From assembly GCA_015345905.1 (NCBI GenBank), contig JADDTR010000030.1, positions 124,001 to 188,000 of the forward strand: a stretch of 64,000 bases of DNA. The letters run 5' to 3'. Under the pieces are notes generated by a model. That model made no database searches and was not told the DNA's origin. It was given only the letters and a program-made list of their open reading frames with translations. Made by a program: the position numbers and the translations under genes. Below are positions 47,666-58,967 of this stretch, piece by piece. The first letter of the stretch is position 1; the number at the start of each line of letters is the position of its first letter. Source of the stretch: Aotearoamyces nothofagi. Lineage: Eukaryota; Ascomycota; Leotiomycetes; Leotiales; Tympanidaceae.

Positions 47666-49175
47666 GGTCCTCCCATCGGGTAGACGGAGCTTTGCCCCAT
47701 ACCTCAATCGCATTCTTCCAGCTGCTTCGGAGATCAGGACCATGCATGGAAGCCCTCGTGTCTCCGCAATATATATTGCCTTAGTCGTCAAAGATGCCAC
47801 GGTGAGATTCCTTTTTTGGAAAGCGGCAGAATCAATTCAATATCTAGGTCAGAACGCAACCAATATTCCACTTCAATGTCTTGCATCATCCCACGCCAGC
47901 ATGATGCATCTGCAAGACTATTTCGCCCAAGCTTTTCTCGTTGACTCTGCTGAAAGCAAAGAAGCTTGTCATCCAAGGACAGGCGATTTTGACGATTCCG
48001 GTCAGAGGAAACAGACTGCTTTACTTCGACTTTACGCAGATCCATGACCCTGGTTCCACGTCTCGCAGGTGGAGGGACTGGTGGCCACCAGCTTCCATCG
48101 CAAACTAGGGTTGTGGATTCTCCAGATTGCCGAAAGAACGCGAGCTAGATTTACCGAAACAAGAGGAAGGAAAGCTTGCCAAACTGAAGAATTCGGGTCG
48201 TGGAACTGGGTATATTAGAATCTTTATTCGGTCTTTAGCAGTAGGTTTAGGTCACGCTCCCTGTACCGATTGCATCTACCCCTTCCATACCCTAGAACAA
48301 AATAGCACACGGATTTATAACAGCTTTGCCTCTTGAATGTCCTTTACCATCATATTTATCTCATCTTTATACATCCACGATCAGCTGCCTTGACAATTCT
48401 CCTCTGTGCTTCAGTATCACCGTCCTTGCACGAAGAAGCGCTCACGAGACGTTGCAGGCTTGGGAGTCAGACAGTCCCATTGGTTGAGTAAGATCCATAA
48501 CAACAATCCGCCAGTGAGAGTATCCTTAGCGTAATCCAAAGATTTGGCGGTAAAAGGAGAACAAGTCTGTCATCTACCAACGTCTATGACACCCACACAG
48601 TACTAATCGCCGGCGAGGATCCGACGGCATGCTCCTCACAGCACTGCCTGACGAAGGCGGTCTATACGTCGCGTTGCAAAATATAGAGGGATCCGATGCG
48701 GTTTCTGTCACTATTTTCCGGAAACGAAGCCAGCACCAGCCGCTGCGGAATATTATTTCGGGAGTGTGGTTTGTAATCCTCTATCGAGCAGTCGAATGTC
48801 ACGTCGGTTGCCGCAAAGGAATGAGTAGATACTCATATTCGTAATCTTACGGCTTGTCTACGTGCCGGAAATGAGATTTCTGGCCATAACAACAATATCA
48901 GCAAGACGATCTCAAAGCGTATGAGGTCGGGACTAGCTTCGTGGAGAACAATTTCACAAGAACCTGCCTTGCCATCGTTGATATAATTAGCCTGGCTTGA
49001 AAGACTTGGATGGCTCGAAAATTGGGAGATATACTTCACAACATTCCCAATGAGGAGAGCACAGAAAGCTTCTACTAGCTACTCTTTTATACCGCCTTCG
49101 AACGAGTATTACATGGTGAACGGCCTCCGACCCTTGCAGAAGGACTTCGGAAGCACAGGACTTTCCGTTTTCGAC
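47666..49175. other. Island sequence without a recognised gene
   Basis: Normal base composition but no supported gene. A + frame at 47643-48047 (134 aa) has no domain I recognise and overlaps the end of the Myb-like fragment. The remainder has only short frames. Confidence 0.45.
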
Positions 49176-50018
49176 CTATTCGTCGTGCTTCGATTCAGAA
49201 GGACCTATCTTGTCAACATTCGAAGGGAAAGTATAAAAATCTGGCCCCACTCCTCTCCCGGGCGCTGACGAGCTTCCCTTTGATTGAACAATCATCCACT
49301 CACGCTCAACGGCTTTTATATCGAGTCGATCTTGATTTGACAGCAGCCCCAACCATTTGAGAATTTCCCATTGTAAAAGAATCATCTGATGCTCAATCTT
49401 GTATATGTCTGGTCGCGATAAAATGGGAAGATAGTAGATGCCCGAAAGATCTACAAGTAGACCCCCCAGAAAGTTCTGTGCCTTGATATCTGTGTCAAAT
49501 AATTGCAGGCGGGTGAGTATATTACGGTGTACCATCATCTGTTCTGGACTAACAAGGTTAAAGTCGATATGCTCAAACGTGTTTGGTATTTCCTTGACGA
49601 TAACCTTCCGTGGCTCGTTCGAAGACAGTTTGTATGATGCGTATTGAAACCCTGACGGCAGATCGAAGTAGCCGATTGGGTTTACTATCGGCATATTCAG
49701 CTGTGACTCCTTGTCACCAAGGATCACCAAGTAGGCTATCGATTCACGCTCAAAAGGGGTGAAACCACATCCAGTAATTTTCGATGTTTGATATATATAA
49801 TCTGCCTTGTAAGGATAGAACTACGCATTCGTTAGGACCCTGAACAGATCGTAGAACCAGTATGTATATACCACCTTCAATGCTACAAGTTTACCGTCTG
49901 GCTCTATCTGAGCCTTGTAGACGACGCCAGCGTTTCCAGAACCGAGGAGGCCGAGAATTTTAATGTTGTTGGGAATGACATCCAGCTGGAGGAATTCCAA
50001 GTTTGGTCGCGGCGACAT
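49176..50018 (-). CDS. Kinase-like protein, short accessory family
   Basis: Two exons, 49872-50018 and 49176-49820, across a 51-bp intron (donor GTATAT, branch CTAAC, acceptor TAG), giving 263 aa. The N-terminus has a protein-kinase glycine loop LLGSGNAGVVYKA and the VALKV lysine. Then comes KITGCGFTPFERES, a motif of a fungal kinase-like family, and FDTDIKAQNFLGGLLVDLS in place of the catalytic and metal loops: the HRD Asp-Asn pair is present as D-I-K-A-Q-N, but the DFG is replaced by VDLS. The C-terminal lobe is short, so activity is doubtful. Substrate unknown. It sits between two RIP-like blocks yet keeps intact frames and splice sites, so it may still be expressed. Confidence 0.62.
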
Positions 50019-50159
50019 TATATATAGAAGAGGTAAAACTTTGAAAGTGAAGCGAGCGGAAACCGCTTGTATTTAAGCTGATCGGTTCTGTACTCCACTT
50101 TACAGGGCACCCACTTACCAGGCAGCCGCCAATATATAATAAGGCATGAAGTCAGGTTT

Positions 50160-53100
50160 TAAGGCCTCATTGTTTACATTCATGAATTATACATTATATT
50201 AAAAGTTCAATTTGTATCTAGTCAATTCCTCTAGACTCTTCTATATTATCTTTAAGCTACATCGACCTAGCTGGACTTTTTCTTATATTCCTTTCCTATA
50301 AGTTTAGATATCTAAACTAATATAGCAGCTTTAATAAGTTTATTCAATCTACTATATTGAGATAGAGACAAAGGCAATAGAATTGATCTTAATATTAAAG
50401 AGGATAGTAATATAGTTGTTATAATCTAAAAGATAAGTATAGAACTTTGAAAGTTATAATATTCTATCTATAGTAATATTTAATAGTAATATTAATTGAT
50501 TTACTTTTTAAAGATATATAGTTTAAATAAACTTACTAGTCAGTTAAGTAGAAGAATAGAGCTTTTATTACTTAAGCAATTAGAGATCAAATTTAAATAA
50601 CTCTTATATATAAAGCTTAATATTAATATATAATAGAACTCTATCTACAATATAATTCTTTATATAATATATCTTTAGATTCTATTAAAAAGCTAGTTGG
50701 AGACTTAGATAGAAAAGGAGCTAGTACTTGACTATCTCAACTTGATAAATATAGACTAAAAGAAGCTATAATATCTTATTGTTCTCTTTCAACCTTTTGT
50801 TAAATTTATAATACTTCTTAGAACTATAAAGAATACTACTATCAACTATATCTAGAATGTCTATAACAAGCTATTTATTTATCTTAAGTAGCTTTAGACT
50901 AAACTAGAGATTAAAGATTTATCTTAAAACTTCTAGATTACTAAATTTATTACTATAATAGAGATAGAACTCTAGAAACTTTTAGTATATTATTTAAATA
51001 TTAGTAATAAAGCTAAGGATTAATATACTTTTACTATAATTCTAGATCTCTTATAAAAACTAGATGTCTTTATTCAGTTTTAATAGAGTTCTATATTTAG
51101 AGTAAAATATAAATAGATATTCCTAAAGTATTAAAGAGACAATTATAAAGATACTATATTTGACAACTTTACTACTAATATAGGTTTTATAGCTCTGAGT
51201 ATAATAAGAACCCTTAACTCAATTTTTAGATATCAACAATAAATGCTTAATATAAGGTCTTTAATATTAAACTCTATACTAAAGAACAAAGTAGAACAAT
51301 ATCTAACTTTTGTCTCTTTATCTTATAGATATTAAAACTTTAGTCTTAGCTATATAAAAGAGACTAGAGAGTTCTTATCCTTCTATTATATAGATAGCTT
51401 ATAATATTCTTACTATTCTAGATATATAAACAGTAATACTAAACAGTAATATAAAGGACTAACAATTATTTATAAAAGCTGTTGACTTTAGAGTTGAAAG
51501 AATATTTAATATTGTATAAAATCTATATAAATATTATAGAGTTTAGATAAACTCTAATATAGTTATTAAATCTATAATAGTTAAATACTTCAATAGATTT
51601 AAATAGAAGATATCTAGAGAATAGAGCAATATCAATTATTGATATAGTATAGAGGATATTAATAAGTCAATTAAGAAGAGAGAGAGAGATATTATAATAG
51701 AAGTAGAGATATCAAAAGATAAAATAGATATATTAGACTTATCTCTTATATAACAAGTATTACAACAAATATAAAGAATAGAAATATTAATACTAAGACT
51801 AAGACAAAAGAGGACATTAGATAATAATTAGATTATAGACAAATTAAATTCTATAAAGAGCTAAACAACTTAGTAAAGAAGAGTTTAGAAGTCTAAGAGT
51901 TTAGAAGTCTAAGATATAGAATTGCAATTTTAAATATAATTGAAATCAAATAGTATTACTATTGAATATTACTATCTATATAACTCAAGTAATATAATTG
52001 AGGCTTCTAAATATTACTATAAAGTATTACTGTCTATATAATCTATAAATAGTCTAGACTGAACTGAATTAAATTAGACTATTATTTATAGTTTAGTTTT
52101 AAAGACTATAATATAGACTATTTATTAAAATAGTCTAGATTAAACTAGACTATAAATATTAATTTAGTTTTAAGGACTATAATATAAATTGTTTATTAAA
52201 GCAGTCTAGACTAAACTAGATTGTAAATATTAGTCTAGTCTTAAGAACTANAATCTATAAATAGTCTAGACTGAACTGAATTAAATTAGACTATTATTTA
52301 TAGTTTAGTTTTAAAGACTATAATATAGACTATTTATTAAAATAGTCTAGATTAAACTAGACTATAAATATTAATTTAGTTTTAAGGACTATAATATAAA
52401 TTGTTTATTAAAGCAGTCTAGACTAAACTAGATTGTAAATATTAGTCTAGTCTTAAGAACTATAATATAGACTATTTAAAAATCAAGATATTTAAAGACT
52501 AGACTAGACTGCTTTTTATAGACTAGTCTAGTCTAGACTATTTATTTATAGACTAGTCTAGCTAGTTTAATAGAAGTTGAAAGCAATCTTTTAATTAGAA
52601 AGCTTTTTATCTATATTGATTAATCTAAAATCCTTAATTATAGAAATCTATATTATATAAAATACTACTAAGATTATATATATACTATATAAATATTAAT
52701 ATCTATATTTGTTACTAGACTAATTAATAGTCTAGTTTAGTCTAGTTTTAAAAGTAATTTATAGACTGTTTTATAGACTAGATTATTTCTTCTAAAACTA
52801 GACTAGACTATTGTAGAATAGTCTAATCTAGAACTAGATTAATATTAATAGTTTAGTCTAGATTTTAATATTATAGACTATTTAAATAGTAAAACTAGAC
52901 TAAACTATTTTAAAATAGTTTAGTCTAAGAATATAATAAGTTGTTCTTATTATATATATAACCTTTAGATTATATAATCAGCTTGAGGTTATATAATCTA
53001 CTAGCTGGTTATATAACTAGTCTAAAGACTTACTAAGCCAAGTATTAAAGAGGCCTTTGTCTCTTTAAATACTCTTTCTTCTCTAAGTATCAAAGACCTT

Positions 53101-53890
53101 GTTATTTAGATTCCTTTATCTGTATAAATATTATAAAGAATCTCTAGACTAAATTAAACTGTTTATAAATAGTTTAATTCAGTCTAGAGTAAAACAGTCT
53201 AGTTTAGAAAACAGTCTATAATGATTAAATATATTATTAGATTATTAATATTAAAATTAGAATAGTTTAAGATTTAATATATTATTGTATTACTATTGAG
53301 TAATACTGTTTGAAAAAATACAGAACTTTTAAAGGTATAATATATCTTCAATTCTAGATATTATTATATTACTGTTTACTATTACTGTTTACTATTACTA
53401 TTATATTAATAACTATAAAATTAGAATTATAGTTAAACTTTTTTTAGTTTCTTAAAGATCTCTATATCTACTATAGATTCTAGAGATATAGTTATAGATA
53501 TATTATAGTTAATATAGATCTACTTTCTTTATTATAGATAGTCTATATCTAGAATTCTTAATTATAAGATATATCTTCTATTATTAGATATTACTATAAA
53601 TAGAGTCTATCTTCTTTATTCTTAGACCTATTAGCTATAGATATATAAATCAATTATAGAGGTAGTAAAATATCTTATATACTTTATAGATTGTATAGAG
53701 ACTATTAACTCTATTCTATAGGAACTTAGAGGTCTTATAATACTGCTTGTAATTAATATAGAATTTAGATAGAGTAGAGGAAAGATTTATTCTAATAGTA
53801 CTATAGGTTTTATAGCTATATCTATAGACTGAACTAATAGATATTTATAGGCTATAGAGGTGATCTATAATATACTGTTGCATTTGTAGA
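50160..53890. repeat. Long AT-rich, RIP-like block
   Basis: About 3.7 kb of extreme AT content, CpG-poor and TpA-rich, with no frame above about 60 codons. Dense AGTCTAG/CTAGACT motifs recur at 52030-52570, 52720-52940 and 53150-53220. It is most likely one or more old repeated elements erased by RIP; too decayed to assign to a family. It includes the single-N gap at 52251 and ends sharply near 53890. Confidence 0.75.
52040..52462. repeat. 211-bp direct repeat flanking a single N (probable unmerged overlap)
   Basis: Sequence 52040-52250 is followed by one N at 52251, and 52252-52462 repeats it base for base as far as I can compare. Identical copies in a region where all other repeats are mutated point to a contig overlap joined with an N. 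Confidence 0.85.
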
Positions 53891-55165
53891 TCACCTTAAG
53901 CGATTGGCTACAAAAAAACGGGTCACGGGATACAAATCACCCTTATTCCCCTTATTCCCTCCCTGACCTCGCTTCGAGGTCACGGCAAAATCTAAGGGCC
54001 CCGGAGCCTGCGCAGGGCCGACCTGTAGGATTTTAGCGTAGCGGCCGTTACCTCGTAGATTTGACCTATACAGAATTGCTTTGGCTTCATTGTAGATCTG
54101 TAAGCAGGTTCCGATGATTGCTGTAGAACCCTCTGGGAGGCAGCCGATAATTTCGTAGCGGGTGTAAGACTTGTTCAGTCTTGGAAGGTTGCTGATCTGA
54201 AGGTGAACAATATCATCAAACGGAGCTCAAGAGGAAGTGCAAGGAGGATGCTATTCCGTGGTTTGAAGACAGACGTGGCCATTGCAGAAGGTGGAAAACT
54301 GAATTTCGGACTGGGAGGGAGGCTGTCGATGTACTAGGGTTTATTGACTTTGGAAATCCGACATATAGGAGAGACGGGTGACCTGAGAAGCCGAAATGGT
54401 GTAGCGGACCTCCTGTGTATAAAGTTTCGTGGAGGGGGGGAAGGATTCGGGCAAGGCAGGGTAGATTCCATCGAAGGACAAAGTAGTGACGCCGTGATCC
54501 AGCCTGGTTGTAATCGACACAACACCTACACATAAAAGGCAAGGTAGACTTACAGCGCCGGCGAAGCTGTACTGGAGGGGTTTGAGATCATGCTGGTGGC
54601 GGAGTTGTACTATGGAAGGGTGTTCTATACACGCTCCTTCCCCTGATAAGCTGAGGGATTTATAGAGGTCAACGACAGCATGCCGGCGGATAGCCTATCC
54701 GAGGGACAGTCCTGAGGGGAATCGGTGTGAGATTCATGCACCGCGAAGCTGTGCCAGTAGGATGTGGTATTGTGGAGCTAGAGAAGGGCGGTATTCATAC
54801 AAGAAAGCAAGGCAGGACCATTTCCAGCAATATCCTTACGTCGCTGGGAAGGATTCTCGGCCGGCAACTCTGTCCCGGAGAAGGACGCCGTGGGGGAGAG
54901 ACAAGGGAGCCTGAAGGGCCTCTGACCCAGAACAGTCTCTCGACTGGGATCTGATATTGTTTCAACGAACCTGGAGCCAGAAGGAGGTGGCGCGGAAGGG
55001 AGAGGGATGTATTGTTGCCTATTCTACCCCTCCGTCTGGAGTATAAATATAGCACCATCTCTATCCCGACTTCATCAACTCTAGTTTTACCTTTACTAGT
55101 TGTGAGGTTAAACTTCTACCTCTCAGTTCCCACCAAAGTCTATCATTCTTCGGTACCTTTCAAGC
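53891..55165. other. GC-normal island, unassigned
   Basis: Composition returns to normal at about 53890. The sequence starts with GC-rich strings (GACCTCGCTTCGAGGTC palindrome at about 53969) and contains a + frame around 54225-54370 (ELKRKCKEDAIPWFEDR...) that looks protein-like but is not recognised and is not bounded by a start. No gene can be called. Confidence 0.35.
55042..55051 (+). promoter_or_regulatory. TATA box TATAAATATA
   Basis: TATAAATATA lies 115 bp before an ATG at 55166 and is followed by a pyrimidine-rich leader. It suggests a once-functional promoter for the gene region that follows. Confidence 0.45.
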
Positions 55166-56875
55166 ATGTCTTCTCTCAAGTCTGAATTGGGGGCGGGCCT
55201 TATCCCAGCAAACCTCACGAAGCAAGTTAGTATTTTTGGTTACAAATGTCAAACGGTAGCTGAAGTTGATAGTAAGATTTTCATCCTTCTCGGATTTCAG
55301 AGGGTCAAATAGGGGTGAGATATCGGTTACTCAACTGCTGAATACAGGTCCCTTATATATCATCTCTATCGGCAATAAACAAGACGGCCGCTGTTCCCCT
55401 GCCAGCGACAGAAAGATTGCATCAATGAAGCCTACAACAGAGAAGCCAGAAGAATCGTCACCTGCAAACCCAGAAGCGGAAGCTCTGATTATGTCAGCTG
55501 ATTCCTTGGCATATAGTCAACTCCTAGCTTGCAGCTCCAGGGCTGTAGACCTCAACCCAACAGTTCCTATACAGTTGGCAACGGAATACACAAGTCAATG
55601 TTCGAAGATTTCTTCCGGCATTAGTGACCCTCAAAACATCGCAATCAATGCCTCTAGGGCGACGGGGAGCGAACACAGTTGTAGTAACACATTTGGCCAA
55701 CGTCTGGTTGATTCCACTGTAACATCGCCGGATCGGAGAAGAAAGCGGGAAGAGAGCGGTACCTAGCGGCATCAGGCCGGCAAGCAGACCCCCATTTTCT
55801 AGCGGATCTTGCTAATGAACCTAGGTCCGTTTGCTTCGAGAACTTCGACAGACGAAGGTGGCCGTTCGTTTAAACGGAGATGCCATTCTCGTTCTGGGGT
55901 GGCTGAATTATCGACAAAGCAATTACAACAACACACTTCGCGGGATAAACACCTCCAGAGTTCATTCGAGTCCTTAATGACATCTACAGAAAAGCAGATC
56001 GAGACTTCACAAATGCAGAGGGATCATTTGATTGCAGACCTTTTTCCTATAGACACGCCGTTTGTAAGGTTGATTAATTCTCCATATGTCTTATAGAATA
56101 TAGGAATTATATCCCTTTTGTTTGTATACATATATTTCGAGTGGTTTAAAATCTCTTTTTTTCTGGTTTCCTCTTCTTTCAAGGGGTCTGCAATCACGAG
56201 TGACTGAATGCATGGCTAAAAGAGGGGGATGTATGCTATTTCTAATACTTCTATATACCGCATTTACAAATCGTGGAAGTGTTGTCGCTGTTTCTATAGC
56301 TGGAACTCTTTATTTGCTCTATGATCGCCGTGTTTGTGTGATCTTTATTCAACGAGTCATTTCAACTGTATTACTCTGGTCTAGTACATCACGATACTTC
56401 ACGACGATCTCGAACACCCTCCGCTCCAACAGAGCCGGTATCTATTGCGGAGTATCAGGAACGGCTCTTCCGTGGCTTCCTTAAATGTGCGAAGTTCGGA
56501 CACGTCGTAATATATGATCTGTAATTCGAGCTGCTATATATCCCTGAGTCATTGGGCCTACCAATCCTACTCAGAGTATTGTGTATCAAGGCAAATAAAG
56601 AAACATCTGCAACTGCTGCAGGACCCTATAAGGCCGTTACACATTCCAAGATATCTCCAGCGGAGTTGCGGATTCAAAAGCGCATTCCGTGGACAGACAG
56701 TACGCGATATAAGAGAGGCTGGCTGTTCGTGGGAAGAGATCTACGAGGCCCTCCTGTATCGGAGCAAAGCAGCGATCCAGGTGCCGTATTCTACGAAGCT
56801 GAAGAGGTGATGGCGCTAATATCGGTCCTCCTTCTCATCGGCTACAATTCTAGAAGGGGAAGCTGGCTAGTATAA
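55166..56875 (+). pseudogene. Decayed or unresolved gene ending in a Myb/SANT-like domain
   Basis: Begins at an ATG after the TATA box (MSSLKSELGAGLIPANLTKQ), then a GTTAGT that could be a donor. Open segments follow in changing frames: 55266-55766 (Ser/Pro/Glu-rich), 55809-56096, and a C-terminal part at about 56640-56810. That last part has LRIQKRIPWTDSTRYKR in one frame and EAGCSWEEIYEALLYRSKAAIQV in another, which together correspond to one Myb/SANT-like domain broken by a frameshift near 56715. I could not make an intact spliced model. It may be one gene in decay or two neighbours. The domain resembles that at 47.5 kb in type but not in sequence. Confidence 0.4.
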
Positions 56876-57780
56876 ATTTTTATAGCCTGGGTCTTAAACT
56901 TTGCACGGACCAGACAGAACAGAACATGATCAATCAGCCTCCAAGTCTCGTAGAAGACTATAGCACCCTCTCCTTTTAACCGGTATATGGAGCCCTGATT
57001 TAGGAGGATATGGACTTGACAATGTCCAAAATCAAGCACAGCGACGTCCAATAGGGGAACAAGTGAGAATTATAATACGCTCTACAAGATGTTCTACTCC
57101 ATGTTACAGGATACGGATCTATAAAACGAACCTTGTCTACGCTATTAGTCGGAATAGCATAGCATTTTAATATCAAAATGAGTTCCAAATAGTCTAAGCA
57201 ATTTGCTTGCATCTATCCCCCTTAGTGCACTGAAAGCTTCACAACCAAATATTACTGGATTTATAACTGTGAGGCTTTTCATTTTGAAGCTGGTAAGAGC
57301 ACTAAAAACAGTAAAAACAACGATAAAATATAGATGCTGAATCAAATTCAGGTACGTATCAAAGTAGGGCTCCTAGATAAGGGTTTCATCCTTACCAGTT
57401 TGATGAATTGTAGGAAGTATATAGCTACCGTATATCGCATCTATTTCTGACCCTGAGAGATGCATCCTCTTGTCGTTCTTAGACGGCTAACAAATCCATC
57501 CTACAGGGCTTAAGTCACATGGTCTTCACCCTTCTTTATTTGCTTTTGAACTGGGCGCCTACTATATGAATCTACCTGGTAATGCACGTCGCCTATTTCG
57601 GAATGTAAGTCATCCCCAGGTTGTACGGACTAAGTTAGAGCCGGCAGCCAGAGTGAAGAGGGGTAACGTCGAAATCCCGCAATGTGTGTGGTTGGAATAA
57701 TTTCCCATCCTCTCTATTACATTTTGCAGGAGACCGAGCGAGCTCCCAATACTAAAAGCTTCGGATCATAACAAATTCTC
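56876..57780. other. Intergenic stretch, nothing supported
   Basis: Only short frames on both strands, moderate AT content, no domain or repeat recognised. Confidence 0.5.
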
Positions 57781-57820
57781 ATCGCACTCTCTTCTTCCAA
57801 CACATTCCAAATCGAATCGG

Positions 57821-58822
57821 TTGAAAATTCGACGCCACGTCTCTATTATTCAACAATTTGTACAAAGGACGACCGAGATGAGTATAGTGCCGCAACATGG
57901 AATCCTGCGAAAGCATTGGGACGAGGCCTGTAGCAATCTTGAATATAAGTCTGCAGCCTTCTGGCAAGTGTACTTCCAAAGGGCTTTCGGGGATCAGGAC
58001 AAGTATGCTGTAACAACGGAGTCGTCTCCTGATGAGTCTCTACGAAGGGTTGACATCGTGGTCAAACGGTATGATGCAGATAACCACACTTTGTCGGCGC
58101 TGCTATAGATCGAATGCAAGCGCCCCAATGGCAGCCTTCAAGAGGTGGAGGTGCAGGCACTTGATGCTGCCCGGAGATGTATTCAGAATGACAATCTTAA
58201 TAAGATCTACGCCGTCACTACACGTGGTGTTACTTTCCGCGCTTGGATAGTTTACAACCCGGGCCATCAACTAACACCGTTGCACGGTACGGCCACACTG
58301 GCCGATAAGAACCAATACATTCACGCCAATTCCTCTGACGCTCACCTCCTGACGGATGCTATCTCCTGGATAAAGGACGATATACCGTTACGAAATGCGC
58401 CAATAGTCCCAAGTCAACCGGAGGTCCAATTTCCGGTGGAGGATAACCTTGAGTCCTCTTCTATTGCTGGTCCTTCTCAGTCCGCGGGTCCGAGTCGATA
58501 CTTAAACGAGAGTGGAATAGGTGCACCAAGTGAGGATTATAGCATGGATGTTGATGATTATAATGACAACCCCGTGGATGTCGGTGATAATCAGGCGGCG
58601 ACAGCAGAGCCGGATTCCCGTGATGTCCAAGAGCCACGGGTTCATATTGTCACGGTCGAAAGAGTGCACAACATGCTAAAGAAGGATGATTTGGTTTTTA
58701 CGGATCATAGGAATCGCAAATTAACGACGCAGCTCACGGATTGGCGAAGAATAGAGTATCACGGAAGACGAGGACATATGTATCGGAAGAAGTTTATCAC
58801 TTTTAGCAAAGTTTTCGACTAA
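57821..58822 (+). pseudogene. PD-(D/E)XK-like fungal hypothetical gene with in-frame stop
   Basis: One frame runs from 57821 to 58822 with a single stop (TAG at 58106-58108). Before it: EYKSAAFWQVYFQRAFGDQ, then LRRVDIVVKRYD. After it: IECKRPNGS, then EVEVQALDAARRCI and KIYAVTTRGVTFRAWIVY. The order Asp (VDIVV), Glu-x-Lys (ECK) and a following Gln/Ala helix matches the core of PD-(D/E)XK nuclease-fold proteins, a common feature of uncharacterised fungal accessory genes. The C-terminal third is acidic and Ser-rich with a conserved-looking basic end. Either a recent pseudogene or a missed short intron around the stop. The biological role is unknown. Confidence 0.5.
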
Positions 58823-58967
58823 TAGCAACAGTTGAATACTTGTACATCTTTGTCACTTTTTTGTAGAAGTGTCAGACCAGATAAAGGATAATTTTGACGA
58901 CGGTCCAGCAAATCAATTCGATACATATAATGGGATGCTTGTTTTCCTCAGAAGCGTGAGTCCTTGA

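Noticed and set aside
52252-52462. Real tandem duplication in the AT-rich block
   Set aside because: The copy starts exactly at an N and is identical to the preceding bases; an assembly join is the simpler explanation.
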